Part shown: positions 1 through 8,528 of the stretch, piece after piece
How positions within the stretch are numbered: position 1 is the stretch's first letter
Layout: the number at the start of each line of letters is the position of its first letter
Assembly: GCF_007050985.1 (NCBI RefSeq)
Contig: NZ_VHSF01000003.1
Location: 62,001 to 126,000 of the forward strand
Length of the DNA stretch: 64,000 nucleotides
Source of the DNA: Christiangramia sabulilitoris
Lineage (GTDB): Bacteria > Bacteroidota > Bacteroidia > Flavobacteriales > Flavobacteriaceae
Direction of reading: 5' to 3'
Position numbers and translations under genes: made by a program
Notes under the pieces: generated by a model
The model's input: only the letters and a program-made list of their open reading frames with translations
Databases searched by the model: none
Told to the model about the DNA's origin: nothing

Positions 1-460
1 TTACTCTGCCACATATAATTGAGCCCACAGAAATATGATTATGGGATCCAATTTGGACTTCATGTTCCAGAATGGCTCCTGTGTTTATTATATTATTATC
101 CCCAATTCCGACATTAGCATTTATCAGGACGTTTCCAAATACTAAATTGGAGGCACCTAATATTGAAGAACTTTCGAGAAAACAACAGGAGTGAAATATA
201 TTACCAGAATAAACCTGTTTCGGAAAATCATTAAATAATTCCTTTCTCTTCTTATTATCTCCAATGGCGAGAACTAGCCTATAACTACCAATACTATCTT
301 GAATCTTACCAACCAGCCTTACTGTATTTATTACCTCATTCTCCCCTTCTTTATAAGAATTATCATAAATCCTGTCAACTTCAAACCCCTGATCTTTTAA
401 AAGAGCTATTACAGATCTACTGTGTCCACCTGAACCAATAACAGAAACCTTATTGTCCAT
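1..460 (-). CDS. NeuD/PglD-like sugar O-acyltransferase (partial, 3' end outside window)
   Basis: Only the first 153 residues are inside the window. The frame opens with MDNKVSVIGSGGHSRSV, whose GxGGHxR signature is the nucleotide/acyl-CoA-binding start of NeuD/PglD-type acetyltransferases. From about residue 100 it runs into hexapeptide-like repeats (ILGASNLVFGNVLINANVGI) of a left-handed beta-helix. Such enzymes transfer an acetyl or other acyl group to an amino sugar during surface glycan synthesis. The ATG at 458-460 overlaps the 3' end of the upstream aminotransferase (stop 450-452) by 11 bases, which suggests translational coupling. An aminotransferase followed by an acetyltransferase is the usual order for making an N-acetylated amino sugar. 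The acyl donor and exact substrate cannot be read from the sequence. Confidence 0.85.
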   Translation of the reverse strand, partial: MDNKVSVIGSGGHSRSVIALLKDQGFEVDRIYDNSYKEGENEVINTVRLVGKIQDSIGSYRLVLAIGDNKKRKELFNDFPKQVYSGNIFHSCCFLESSSILGASNLVFGNVLINANVGIGDNNIINTGAILEHEVQIGSHNHISVGSIICGRV

Positions 461-1562
461 TTTTTAAGGTTTGATAGGAAAATAAAGAATGTACTATCTT
501 TTGAATATCTGTCTGTGTTAGACCTGGATAACTAGGAAGATTTATCCCTCTTCTAGCTAAATATTCAGCCACTCTATGCTTCTCATACTTTTGTGCATAA
601 ATCGGCATGGTATGTACTGGATAGAACATAGGCCGGGTTTCAATTCCATTATTTAACAAGTATTCTTTCAATTCACGCCTGTCAATCTCCACGGGCAGTA
701 AAATAGTACACATCCAGTAAGAATGAACTACATTTTCGGTTTCTGTATGAAATTCAAAATTACTTTCTTTGAATTCCTCTCGGTACCAATTAGCGATTTC
801 TATTTTATCCTCAATTATGGTGTTTATACGTTCTAACTGAGCAAGGCCAATAGCGGCACATATATTCGTCATACGGTAATTATAACCAATGGCATCATGC
901 CAGTACTCTCTATATTTAGCAAGACCCTGACCTTTTAAATGAATAATTCGCTCATAAAGAGTTTCATCATTTGTTGTTACCATACCTCCTTCTCCGGTGG
1001 TAATAGTTTTATTTCCATAAAAGCTGAAAGTAGCAACATCTCCAAAGACCCCAACGTGCTCCCCATCATATCGTGAACCTATGGCTTCTGCGCAATCTTC
1101 TACTAAAAATAGGCCATGTTTTTCGCATATTACCACAAGACTTTTCATTTCACATGGATGGCCATATAAATGAACACAAAGAACTGCTTTAGTTTTTGAG
1201 GTGATTTTTGTTATAACATCTTCAGGATCTAATTGCCAGGTGCTTTCTAAAGAATCTACGAAAACAGGTTTGGCACCGGTGTAGGTAATAGCATTTACTG
1301 AGGCAACGTAAGTTAGCGTAGGGACAATTACTTCATCTCCTTCTCCTATACCCAGTGCTTCAAGAGCAAGATGTAATGCTACTGTGCCATTACAAACACC
1401 GGTTGCATGATTAACACCAATGTATTTTGCAAAATCATTTTCAAATTTGTCAATAAACTTACCTTTACCCGAAATCCACGTAGAGTCTAAACATTCATTC
1501 ACATATTTTTTTTCATTACCATTTAAATTGGGCTGGTAAACTGGATATTTTAATTCTCCCAT
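450..1562 (-). CDS. DegT/DnrJ/EryC1/StrS-family PLP-dependent sugar aminotransferase
   Basis: This 370-residue protein has the full length of the family that transaminates nucleotide-linked keto-sugars. Residues 154-160 (VEDCAEA) match the PLP-ring-stacking aspartate region. The motif GNKTITTGEGG places the Schiff-base lysine at K185. The N-terminal YPVYQPNLNG and the C-terminal YPVHTMPIY blocks are also typical. It probably makes a 4-amino or 3-amino sugar for the polysaccharide encoded by this operon. The ATG (1560-1562) overlaps the stop of the upstream gene by one base (TAATG), and the acyltransferase start overlaps its own end. The sugar specificity is unknown. Confidence 0.93.
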   Translation of the reverse strand: MGELKYPVYQPNLNGNEKKYVNECLDSTWISGKGKFIDKFENDFAKYIGVNHATGVCNGTVALHLALEALGIGEGDEVIVPTLTYVASVNAITYTGAKPVFVDSLESTWQLDPEDVITKITSKTKAVLCVHLYGHPCEMKSLVVICEKHGLFLVEDCAEAIGSRYDGEHVGVFGDVATFSFYGNKTITTGEGGMVTTNDETLYERIIHLKGQGLAKYREYWHDAIGYNYRMTNICAAIGLAQLERINTIIEDKIEIANWYREEFKESNFEFHTETENVVHSYWMCTILLPVEIDRRELKEYLLNNGIETRPMFYPVHTMPIYAQKYEKHRVAEYLARRGINLPSYPGLTQTDIQKIVHSLFSYQTLKNGQ

Positions 1563-2482
1563 TATATTTTTTCCATTTGGTTAGTATCTGTATTATAAAT
1601 GAGCAAATCCTTTATTACCTCAATTCTGTCTCCTGCTCTTTTATAATTTAAATGCCCGTTTGCATCTCTAGACTCTCGAAATCTAGATTCTATATATCCA
1701 GTTTCCGGATCCAAAATTTTCAAATCCTTACTATATCCTTTCTTTACAAAATATGCGTTGTTACCGGCACTATTACAACCAATAAAATTATAATCTTTTT
1801 TTTCAGCCAATTTACACATGGCCTTTAGAGAAGCTCCGGCATATAAACCACTATAATGTGCTTTGAATCTATAAAAATCTTCTGAATAAGGAATTGTAAT
1901 AGCTCTTTTGCTTCCATATATGCTATTATATTCAACAATCATTATAATGGGATCCACAACTTCTAAAGCTTTCCAGATCCAGTAATCATTCCCATCAATA
2001 TCGATATGTAATAATCCTATTTCACCTTCAATGCCTTCATCCTTTATTAATTCATTAATATTCTCGGTGGTAACAAATGCATGTTTTGCAATTAAATCGT
2101 ATTTCCAGTAAATAGTAGATCTTTTGATCTTGTCTATATTGCTTTTTGATCCGTCGAGAATTAGACCAGACCAATTATTATTCATTAACAAAAAGCGCGT
2201 ATTCGATTCCAGGTAATCTTCTACACCAAATTCTACAAACGTTTTATTTTCAATTGAAAGGTAATTAATTAGATATTGTATGATGCCATCATCTCCCCAT
2301 TGAGAGAAAACCTTAAATTCAGTATTTTGTAAAGGAACTGGAAAATCCTTTGGTAATAACGCTGCCCAAAGCTTTCCATTTTGAAACAAAATATTTTCCA
2401 TCTCTTGACTACTAGATCTTCTCAATTTGTCAAATTCTAGTCGGATAAATGATTTAATTACTTTCTTAATATATTTTATCAT
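1562..2482 (-). CDS. FkbM-like methyltransferase-fold protein of the polysaccharide cluster
   Basis: I do not recognise this 306-residue protein as a named family member, but it shows the layout of a class I SAM methyltransferase. Residues around 82-88 (FVEFGVED) resemble motif I. The block LLHIDIDGNDYWIWKAL near residues 157-173 resembles the KIDIEGAE block of FkbM methyltransferases. There is no signal peptide or membrane segment. It lies inside the capsule operon between a sugar aminotransferase and a kinase/methyltransferase fusion, with one-base overlap downstream and 7 bases upstream. A role in O-methylating a glycan precursor is an inference; a non-catalytic SAM-fold protein is also possible. 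Confidence 0.6.
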   Translation of the reverse strand: MIKYIKKVIKSFIRLEFDKLRRSSSQEMENILFQNGKLWAALLPKDFPVPLQNTEFKVFSQWGDDGIIQYLINYLSIENKTFVEFGVEDYLESNTRFLLMNNNWSGLILDGSKSNIDKIKRSTIYWKYDLIAKHAFVTTENINELIKDEGIEGEIGLLHIDIDGNDYWIWKALEVVDPIIMIVEYNSIYGSKRAITIPYSEDFYRFKAHYSGLYAGASLKAMCKLAEKKDYNFIGCNSAGNNAYFVKKGYSKDLKILDPETGYIESRFRESRDANGHLNYKRAGDRIEVIKDLLIYNTDTNQMEKI

Positions 2483-2489
2483 ACCTATA

Positions 2490-3800
2490 CTACAAATTTT
2501 TTGAAAAATATATGAAAGTCCTATTTACTCCATCTTCTTTACTTGTTTCTTTAATTTTCGAATTAGGAAATTTATTTTTCAAAAAATACTTTATTGTCTC
2601 AATGTCATAATCTTTTGGTATACTTTTTTTCCAAGATTTAACATGTTTATCTTCAGGATCTACAAATTCTAAAATAATACCTTTTTCTGCATACTTCATT
2701 ATAGTCTGACAAAATAAAAATACAGGGATTTGTTGCGTAATACATATATGATGTATCAATCCAATTGCGATTACAATATCAGAGGAGAATCTTTGAAATG
2801 AATTACCCCATGCCAATGCCGGGCCTAAAGAGGGTGTTGGCTCGTTAAAATTCATATGTACAGGTGTAACTTTTGCTGAGAAGTCATTCGCTTCTAAAAT
2901 AGAATCTACGACTTCATCTTCATAATCCATAGCAAGCACATTAGCCCCCATAGACGCAGCTAAGTAAGCAAAGTAACCTTTGTTTGAAGCCAAATCAAGA
3001 ACATTTTCAGGCATTTCATTTTTTAAAATTTTATATACAAATTTTTCTTTAATGGTCTTTGGGATCTTGAAATCCATACCAGAAGGTTGATAATAATTGG
3101 ACCAATATTTCGGTAAAGGCTTGATTGGCTTATGGCTTTCCAGCCAATCCAACAATTCTTTAAAAAAAGTCTCAGGATTTGACCTAAATTTGGATATAGA
3201 CCTCGATCTACGAAAAAAAATATCTTCTATTTTTTTTGATTTAAAAAGTGTTCGCCCAAAACCAATTTTATGTTCTCGGCGATATTCTTTAGAAAATTTC
3301 CTCGTTCTTTTCTTACTTGCCAACGTAATGGGCACCATAAAAAAGTAAAAAAACTCATTAAACCAACCCATACTTACTTCATTCCCTCTAAGAATTGATC
3401 CTAAATCATAAAATACAGGTTTCTTACCAAAGAAACTGATATTCCAAGGATGTGAATCATGGGTTATAAAACCACTTTTATAAAGCTCCAAATTTAGATT
3501 GACAAACATCTTAGCAGCTTTCCAAAACATGAGATCAGTATATTCACATGGATGTAAAATAAATGGTATAGTCTCATGTTCTACTACCATATATTCTTTA
3601 TCATTATAAATAATTTCACTGTTCACTAATCCAGCATCATATAGATTTTTCAAAATCTTATCTTCCAACAAACTTTTGAGATCAAAAATTTTTTCTTTAT
3701 TTTCTATAATTCTGTAAACCTTGTTGTTTTTTAAAATTATCCTACTAGAAATATCAAACAAATAAGGTGCATTATTTATCTCTTCTTTATTTAAGCACAT
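2490..3800 (-). CDS. two-domain protein: kinase-like N-terminus and SAM-dependent methyltransferase C-terminus
   Basis: The N-terminal half carries HDSHPWN (114-120) followed by YDLGS (131-135). These correspond in spacing to the catalytic HxDxxxxN and D(F/L)G motifs of protein/sugar-kinase-like folds. The C-terminal half, from about residue 255, has VLDLASNKGYF (267-277), a SAM-binding motif I, and then an acidic residue (MDYEDE) suited to binding the ribose. The combination resembles NoeA-like and glycan-capping proteins. In other organisms, capping kinase/methyltransferases stop O-polysaccharide growth before ABC export, and a Wzt with a C-terminal domain lies directly upstream here. That parallel is inference. 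The gene is visibly AT-rich. It directly abuts the upstream stop codon (3801). Confidence 0.7.
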   Translation of the reverse strand: MCLNKEEINNAPYLFDISSRIILKNNKVYRIIENKEKIFDLKSLLEDKILKNLYDAGLVNSEIIYNDKEYMVVEHETIPFILHPCEYTDLMFWKAAKMFVNLNLELYKSGFITHDSHPWNISFFGKKPVFYDLGSILRGNEVSMGWFNEFFYFFMVPITLASKKRTRKFSKEYRREHKIGFGRTLFKSKKIEDIFFRRSRSISKFRSNPETFFKELLDWLESHKPIKPLPKYWSNYYQPSGMDFKIPKTIKEKFVYKILKNEMPENVLDLASNKGYFAYLAASMGANVLAMDYEDEVVDSILEANDFSAKVTPVHMNFNEPTPSLGPALAWGNSFQRFSSDIVIAIGLIHHICITQQIPVFLFCQTIMKYAEKGIILEFVDPEDKHVKSWKKSIPKDYDIETIKYFLKNKFPNSKIKETSKEDGVNRTFIYFSKNL

Positions 3801-5096
3801 TTAATGATCAAAATTTTGAGATACCCAAGAGGTCTTATATATTACCTTCGCCAAATTATGACTATCCATAGTTTTGTTACTTCCAAGGTAGTTATCATTC
3901 ACAACATCAAAAAATATCTTATTAGCTATATGGTCTTGAAGTGTTGATCCAGTAAATACTGCAATGTTTACTGAATATCTTCCGGGTATAATGTTCAGCT
4001 TTTCTTTAACAGAACAGGTAATATATAAATCCTTTCCTAAATTTCCTGAATTTAAATTTAGATCCAATTGAGAGTCACTATCAAATCTCAGAATACCTTC
4101 ACCTCTTTCATTATAAATACCAACTAGAAATCTAATTTTTTCAAACACTTGTTTTCCTATTATTAAATGGAAATTAAATTTAAGTTCGTCCCCTAATTTA
4201 AAGACATTAGTATTTAAACATTGGTTTACCAATTCCAATTTTTTGAACTTAATATCCCCATTTCCAGATCTATCCTCTAAATTTGAAAAATCTGAAATGG
4301 ATATTTCGCCTCCGGACAGATATTTTGATATAGCAATATGGGTATCACCACAATACGAAACAATTCCCCTCTCTAAAAGCATGGCACTTGTACAAAGACT
4401 CTGAACACTATTCATGTTATGACTAACAAAAAGTACAGTTCTTCCTTCTCCAGTTGATAGGTCCTGCATCTTACCTATAGCTTTTTTCTGGAACTCAGCA
4501 TCTCCAACGGCCAGTACTTCATCCACAACTAAAATTTCAGGTTCCAGGTGTGCGGCAACCGCAAAACCTAATCTTACCGTCATCCCGCTACTATAGCGTT
4601 TAACAGGGGTATCTATATACATTTCACAACCAGAAAAGTCTATGATCTCGTCTATCTTGGAGTTTATTTCTGGTTTGGTCATCCCCAGGATCGCACCATT
4701 TAAATATATATTTTCCCTACCGGTAAGTTCACCATGAAAACCGGTACCTACTTCGAGTAAAGAAGCTATTCGCCCTTTGGTTTTAATACTTCCGGTGGTT
4801 GGAGATGTCACCCGGGAAAGAATTTTCAAAAGAGTAGATTTTCCTGCCCCATTCTTACCAATAATTCCCAGAACCTCGCCGGGTTTTACTTCAAAATTTA
4901 TATCCTTAAGCGCCCATACATAGTCTTCTCTAGCCTTTGCTCCGCGATCATTTACAGCTCCCACTTTTAAAAAGGGATCTTCCTTTCCACGAATATTATA
5001 CCACCAGCGTTTTAAATCATCACTAATAGTACCTGTACCCACAAGCCCTAAACGGTATTGTTTAGATATATTCTCTGCTTTTAAAATACTACTCAT
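3801..5096 (-). CDS. Wzt-like polysaccharide ABC transporter ATP-binding protein with C-terminal extension
   Basis: Residues 1-260 form an ABC ATPase. Walker A is GKNGAGKST (80-88), the signature is YSSGM (168-172) and Walker B with the D-loop is LVVDEVLAVGD (189-199), all typical of the polysaccharide/teichoic-acid export subfamily. The extra C-terminal 150 residues are beta-rich and match in position the Wzt carbohydrate-binding domain, which recognises a capped glycan end before export. It should pair with the permease encoded at 7665-8528, although six genes separate the two. The start ATG is 16 bases downstream of the FkbM gene stop. The energy-coupling role is firm; the substrate is unknown. 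Confidence 0.92.
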   Translation of the reverse strand: MSSILKAENISKQYRLGLVGTGTISDDLKRWWYNIRGKEDPFLKVGAVNDRGAKAREDYVWALKDINFEVKPGEVLGIIGKNGAGKSTLLKILSRVTSPTTGSIKTKGRIASLLEVGTGFHGELTGRENIYLNGAILGMTKPEINSKIDEIIDFSGCEMYIDTPVKRYSSGMTVRLGFAVAAHLEPEILVVDEVLAVGDAEFQKKAIGKMQDLSTGEGRTVLFVSHNMNSVQSLCTSAMLLERGIVSYCGDTHIAISKYLSGGEISISDFSNLEDRSGNGDIKFKKLELVNQCLNTNVFKLGDELKFNFHLIIGKQVFEKIRFLVGIYNERGEGILRFDSDSQLDLNLNSGNLGKDLYITCSVKEKLNIIPGRYSVNIAVFTGSTLQDHIANKIFFDVVNDNYLGSNKTMDSHNLAKVIYKTSWVSQNFDH

Positions 5097-5112
5097 TCTG
5101 GAATTAAAATAA

Positions 5113-5889
5113 TTAATTAATATCTCTTCTATAGCAAAAAATGTTTAACTGCAGATCCATTCCTACATTCGTCTTTCGGGAAACGAAAGGTTTTTGCCTG
5201 GTAAAGGCTTCCTTAATATGATACCTGAATCCTGCTTGTTGCACCCAATCCAGGATCTTATGTAATTTTTGTTCTTCCCCTGGAAAGCTATGATATTCTA
5301 TAAAAAGATGTTGCACGTTTTTTAATAAATGCCGGCAATTCTCAAGAACTTTAAATTCTGCTCCTTCAATATCTATTTTTAAAAAATCGACCTCCTTATC
5401 TTCTAAATAAGGTGCCAGGCTAATTGTTTCCAGTTTCTTATATTTTTTGCCGTCTTTTCTTTCTTCGATTCTCCCCCCGGCACCGCCTTCATCATAAAAG
5501 AAAAGGGTTTCCTCTCTATCCCATAATGCTTTGTTAATAATCTCTACCTTAGTGAAACGAAATGAGGAAATATTTTTTTCTAAAAAACTAAAAATATATG
5601 GATCTGCCTCGAATGCAATGATTTCTGCTTCGGGATACAACTCTTTAAAATAAATAACACTCATTCCGAGGTTTGCTCCACAGTCAATAATGAGAGGGTT
5701 TGGCTTTTCACTTTCAAATAAATAAGGTTCTTTTTCAAAAAGCTCCTTTTGGCCTAATTTAAATGATGCTATATCATGCACATATAGTGTATTCCCTCTG
5801 AAATCCATCTTTAAAGGTTCAAACCTTTTTGGGTCATTATTCTTGCCGCCTTTTTTTAGAATATTTTTTAGCCTGTTTTTTACTCCCAT
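5113..5889 (-). CDS. FkbM family methyltransferase
   Basis: At 258 residues this has the normal FkbM length. Motif I is LIIDCGANLG (66-75), the SAM-ribose acidic segment is IIAFEADP (90-97), and the family hallmark KIDIEGAE is at 171-178. FkbM enzymes O-methylate sugars and polyketides, and in surface-glycan clusters they usually methylate a sugar hydroxyl. The gene sits between the Wzt ATPase and another methyltransferase, with 18 bases separating it from the latter. It is expected to be cytosolic. The acceptor is unknown. Confidence 0.88.
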   Translation of the reverse strand: MGVKNRLKNILKKGGKNNDPKRFEPLKMDFRGNTLYVHDIASFKLGQKELFEKEPYLFESEKPNPLIIDCGANLGMSVIYFKELYPEAEIIAFEADPYIFSFLEKNISSFRFTKVEIINKALWDREETLFFYDEGGAGGRIEERKDGKKYKKLETISLAPYLEDKEVDFLKIDIEGAEFKVLENCRHLLKNVQHLFIEYHSFPGEEQKLHKILDWVQQAGFRYHIKEAFTRQKPFVSRKTNVGMDLQLNIFCYRRDIN

Positions 5890-5907
5890 TTTGATTAAAA
5901 TTAGAAA

Positions 5908-6756
5908 CTACAGGTTCTTGTATATTATAAGTTGACTTCTGGTAAAAGTTTTATTCACCCACAAAGGCAACCTTTTTTCATTCTCCAGGGCCCATCGTCT
6001 AAATCGATTCTTTTGTTCTCCCCATTTAAATAACCTACTGAATCTCTCCAAAGTTCCCACAGGAATGATTTCCACCGATTTAAAATATTTTTCCCCTGTT
6101 TTCTTAAAATGCCGTGAACTAAAGGTTCTATCTGGATGAGGATCATTTCTTTTCCACTCTTTAAAGGCCCGCCTTTTTAAACTAGATGGTCTTTCACCTA
6201 TAGGTATCATCCATCTCATGGCATCCAAAAATTTAGAATTTACGGCAGGTTCAAAAAATCTAGCCTCTCCACCTTTTTTGAGCAACCGATGAGTTTCTTC
6301 CAGAAACTCATTCTCTAATGATAAACTTAAGTGATGTAAGAAAGCTTTACCAATCACAAAATCAAAAGTATTTTCAGGTAGTTCATTTTTCAAAAAATCA
6401 CCTTCAATAAAGGTAATAGGATAGTCAAAGTCACAAGCTTGATTAAGCTTAGCAACAATTTTTCCACTTTCAGAAGATATATCATTGGCAAAGACCTGGG
6501 CACCAAGAGCTGCCATAATGCCAACATTCACACAATCTCCACATCCCATCTCCACTACTTTACTGCCTCGCAGTCTATCCCTGAAATTTCCCTGGTACAA
6601 AGCAAACCAACTTGTCTCTGTGGTTATGGCAGTCTCTAAAAAATTATCAAGATTATTTATCCAGTATAGAATATTTCCAATAGGATAGTTGGCATAAAGC
6701 TTATCATAATGCTTCTTGTTCTTTTCAATATTTTGATCGCTCTCTATTGTTCGCAT
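5908..6756 (-). CDS. class I SAM-dependent methyltransferase (Methyltransf_11 type)
   Basis: The protein of 282 residues contains VVEMGCGDCVNVGIMAALGA (motif I), the acidic FANDIS motif and EARFFEPAVNS, the usual post-catalytic strand, followed by basic helices. A longer frame opens at a TTG at 6783, but that would overlap the upstream gene. I chose the ATG at 6754-6756, which starts MRTIESDQN, is preceded by AGAAGG six bases upstream and lies 8 bases after the previous stop codon. It probably methylates a glycan or lipid-linked intermediate in the operon. No membrane segment or signal peptide is visible. Confidence 0.82.
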   Translation of the reverse strand: MRTIESDQNIEKNKKHYDKLYANYPIGNILYWINNLDNFLETAITTETSWFALYQGNFRDRLRGSKVVEMGCGDCVNVGIMAALGAQVFANDISSESGKIVAKLNQACDFDYPITFIEGDFLKNELPENTFDFVIGKAFLHHLSLSLENEFLEETHRLLKKGGEARFFEPAVNSKFLDAMRWMIPIGERPSSLKRRAFKEWKRNDPHPDRTFSSRHFKKTGEKYFKSVEIIPVGTLERFSRLFKWGEQKNRFRRWALENEKRLPLWVNKTFTRSQLIIYKNL

Positions 6757-6764
6757 TAGACCTT

Positions 6765-7586
6765 CTAAGAAATAAAAGGGCAATTTAAGATTAATCCCTG
6801 TTTTAATTGATTAATTACTTCACTTTTGGGCAAAGCTTCATATTTATCAAAATGACTTAATAGTTCTTCTATACTTATATTTGCATTAAATTCAGTAGGT
6901 GTATAATCCTTGATTTGAACGGAATTCAAATAATCGTAATATTTTATTCCGTTTCCAAATGGTTTCTGAGAAAAAGGAATCCATAAAGCTGGAATACCAA
7001 ACGCATGTGGTACGATAACTCCGTGTAAGGAAGATGAAACGATCCTTTCACATTCCAGGATTTCATCGGTTTTCCCCTCAATATCCAGAGTCATAATATC
7101 AATAACTTTAACTCCTTCAATGTTAGAATAAAGATTAGAAATTACCTCAAAATCTGTATAATGTGGGATAATCCCTATTTTATATTTTTTCTTAATGTTT
7201 GGATTATAGTAATCAGGTAATAGTAAGGCCGGATCACCGTAGATCTCCGGACAATTATAACCATAATTCATGAGGTATTTTCTTGTTTCGGGGCCTCGTA
7301 CAACCTTAAAAGTTGCCGGAGCAATTTTCTGATTTTCATCTATAATACCACTTCCCCATACTACACTGTGTTTAGTAGCGTGATGAATAATGCTTCCCGC
7401 CCCAAGAATATGGGTCTTATTAAATGAATACCATTTTTGTTTTTTAGGCTGTATCCAGTTTACTGAAACACCAGAAATTTTTTCAACTAAATATTTAGAT
7501 AACAGGTCTCCATAATTCTCTTTTTTCTTTCCTAATAGTCGAGGCTCACTCCACCAGAAAAGGGATATTTTCTTAGACTCAGGCAT
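6765..7586 (-). CDS. polysaccharide pyruvyl transferase family protein
   Basis: The 273-residue protein has the conserved blocks of this family: LGAGSI (61-66), RGPET (97-101), GDPALLLPD (117-125) and the near-C-terminal SSSLHG (184-189), which binds phosphoenolpyruvate. Enzymes of this family transfer a pyruvate ketal from PEP to a sugar, giving the polysaccharide a negative charge. Some members instead modify cell-wall teichoic acids (CsaB). A 78-bp gap separates its start from the permease gene, the largest gap inside this operon. An acidic, pyruvylated exopolysaccharide product is therefore likely. Confidence 0.88.
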   Translation of the reverse strand: MPESKKISLFWWSEPRLLGKKKENYGDLLSKYLVEKISGVSVNWIQPKKQKWYSFNKTHILGAGSIIHHATKHSVVWGSGIIDENQKIAPATFKVVRGPETRKYLMNYGYNCPEIYGDPALLLPDYYNPNIKKKYKIGIIPHYTDFEVISNLYSNIEGVKVIDIMTLDIEGKTDEILECERIVSSSLHGVIVPHAFGIPALWIPFSQKPFGNGIKYYDYLNSVQIKDYTPTEFNANISIEELLSHFDKYEALPKSEVINQLKQGLILNCPFIS

Positions 7587-7664
7587 ATTTAATTATCTGC
7601 TGTTTATTAATTATAAAGGCGAGAAGCAGAAACAAGTTCAGTTTTACGCTCTATTTATCCACCC

Positions 7665-8528
7665 TTAAACGGTATCGATAAAATTCTTTTCGGTCCTGTT
7701 AAAAATGATCAAACCAAAAAGAAATAACAATATCGATATGAAAAGGGTATAAAAGAATCCAAACCAAGTAAAAATACCGGTATCCAGGATCATAAATCTA
7801 AAACCTTCAATAATTTGTGTCAAGGGATTGTACTTAACAAGCCAGGCCCACTCTGGCATTTTCTCTGAAACTTCACTTAATGGATAAGGTACGGCCGATA
7901 TATATACCAGTAAAGAAGTTGCAAAACCAACCAAAACAGTTAGATCGCGATACTTTGTCGTAAAGGCTGAAATAGTCATTCCTAATCCTAAACCTAACAG
8001 AGCCATCATAAGAATATAAACCGGGAAAAGGATTAGATTGAAATTCGGACCAATCTCTACTCCCGTCCAAATAACGTAAAGGTAAATAATAACTAAAATT
8101 GTTAGTTGAATTCCGAATTTAAATAAGTTCGTAATTACATTAGAAAGAGGCATGATGACCCTTGGAAAATAAACTTTTCCAAAGATCCCGGCATTAGCCC
8201 TAAACGTATTGGAGGTTCCCGTTAGACATTGTGAAAAATAATTCCAGGCGGTGATTCCAGTTAGATTAAATAGAAATGGTGGAATTTTACCCGTGGGAAT
8301 ATCTGCTATATTATTAAAAACTAAGGTAAAGGTTATTGCAGTAAATAGGGGTTGAATAAAATACCAAAGCGGTCCAAGAATAGTTTGTTTATAAACTGTG
8401 ACTATATTTCTCTTCACAAACAATATTAGAAGATCCCTGTACCTCCAAATCTCTCCGAAATTCAGATCAATTAATTTTCGTTTAGGAGTTATTTCATATA
8501 GCCAGTCATTGTGATTCGTTTTACCCAT
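7665..8528 (-). CDS. Wzm-like ABC-2 type polysaccharide exporter permease
   Basis: This 287-residue protein carries six predicted hydrophobic helices in the ABC-2 permease arrangement. The cytoplasmic N-terminus WRYRDLLILFVKRNIVTVYK is the typical amphipathic entry helix. The conserved QTILGPLW block follows, and a late helix is followed by the NPLTQIIEGFRFMI loop. These permeases move lipid-linked polysaccharide across the inner membrane together with a Wzt-type ATPase (here 3801-5096). The start codon is adjacent to the stop codon of the Wzc gene (8529), so translation is likely coupled. Confidence 0.92.
   Translation of the reverse strand: MGKTNHNDWLYEITPKRKLIDLNFGEIWRYRDLLILFVKRNIVTVYKQTILGPLWYFIQPLFTAITFTLVFNNIADIPTGKIPPFLFNLTGITAWNYFSQCLTGTSNTFRANAGIFGKVYFPRVIMPLSNVITNLFKFGIQLTILVIIYLYVIWTGVEIGPNFNLILFPVYILMMALLGLGLGMTISAFTTKYRDLTVLVGFATSLLVYISAVPYPLSEVSEKMPEWAWLVKYNPLTQIIEGFRFMILDTGIFTWFGFFYTLFISILLFLFGLIIFNRTEKNFIDTV

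Noticed and set aside
6757-6783. Longer TTG start for the methyltransferase at 5908
   Set aside because: It would overlap the upstream gene, while the ATG at 6756 has a Shine-Dalgarno-like AGAAGG and follows the upstream stop by 8 bases.
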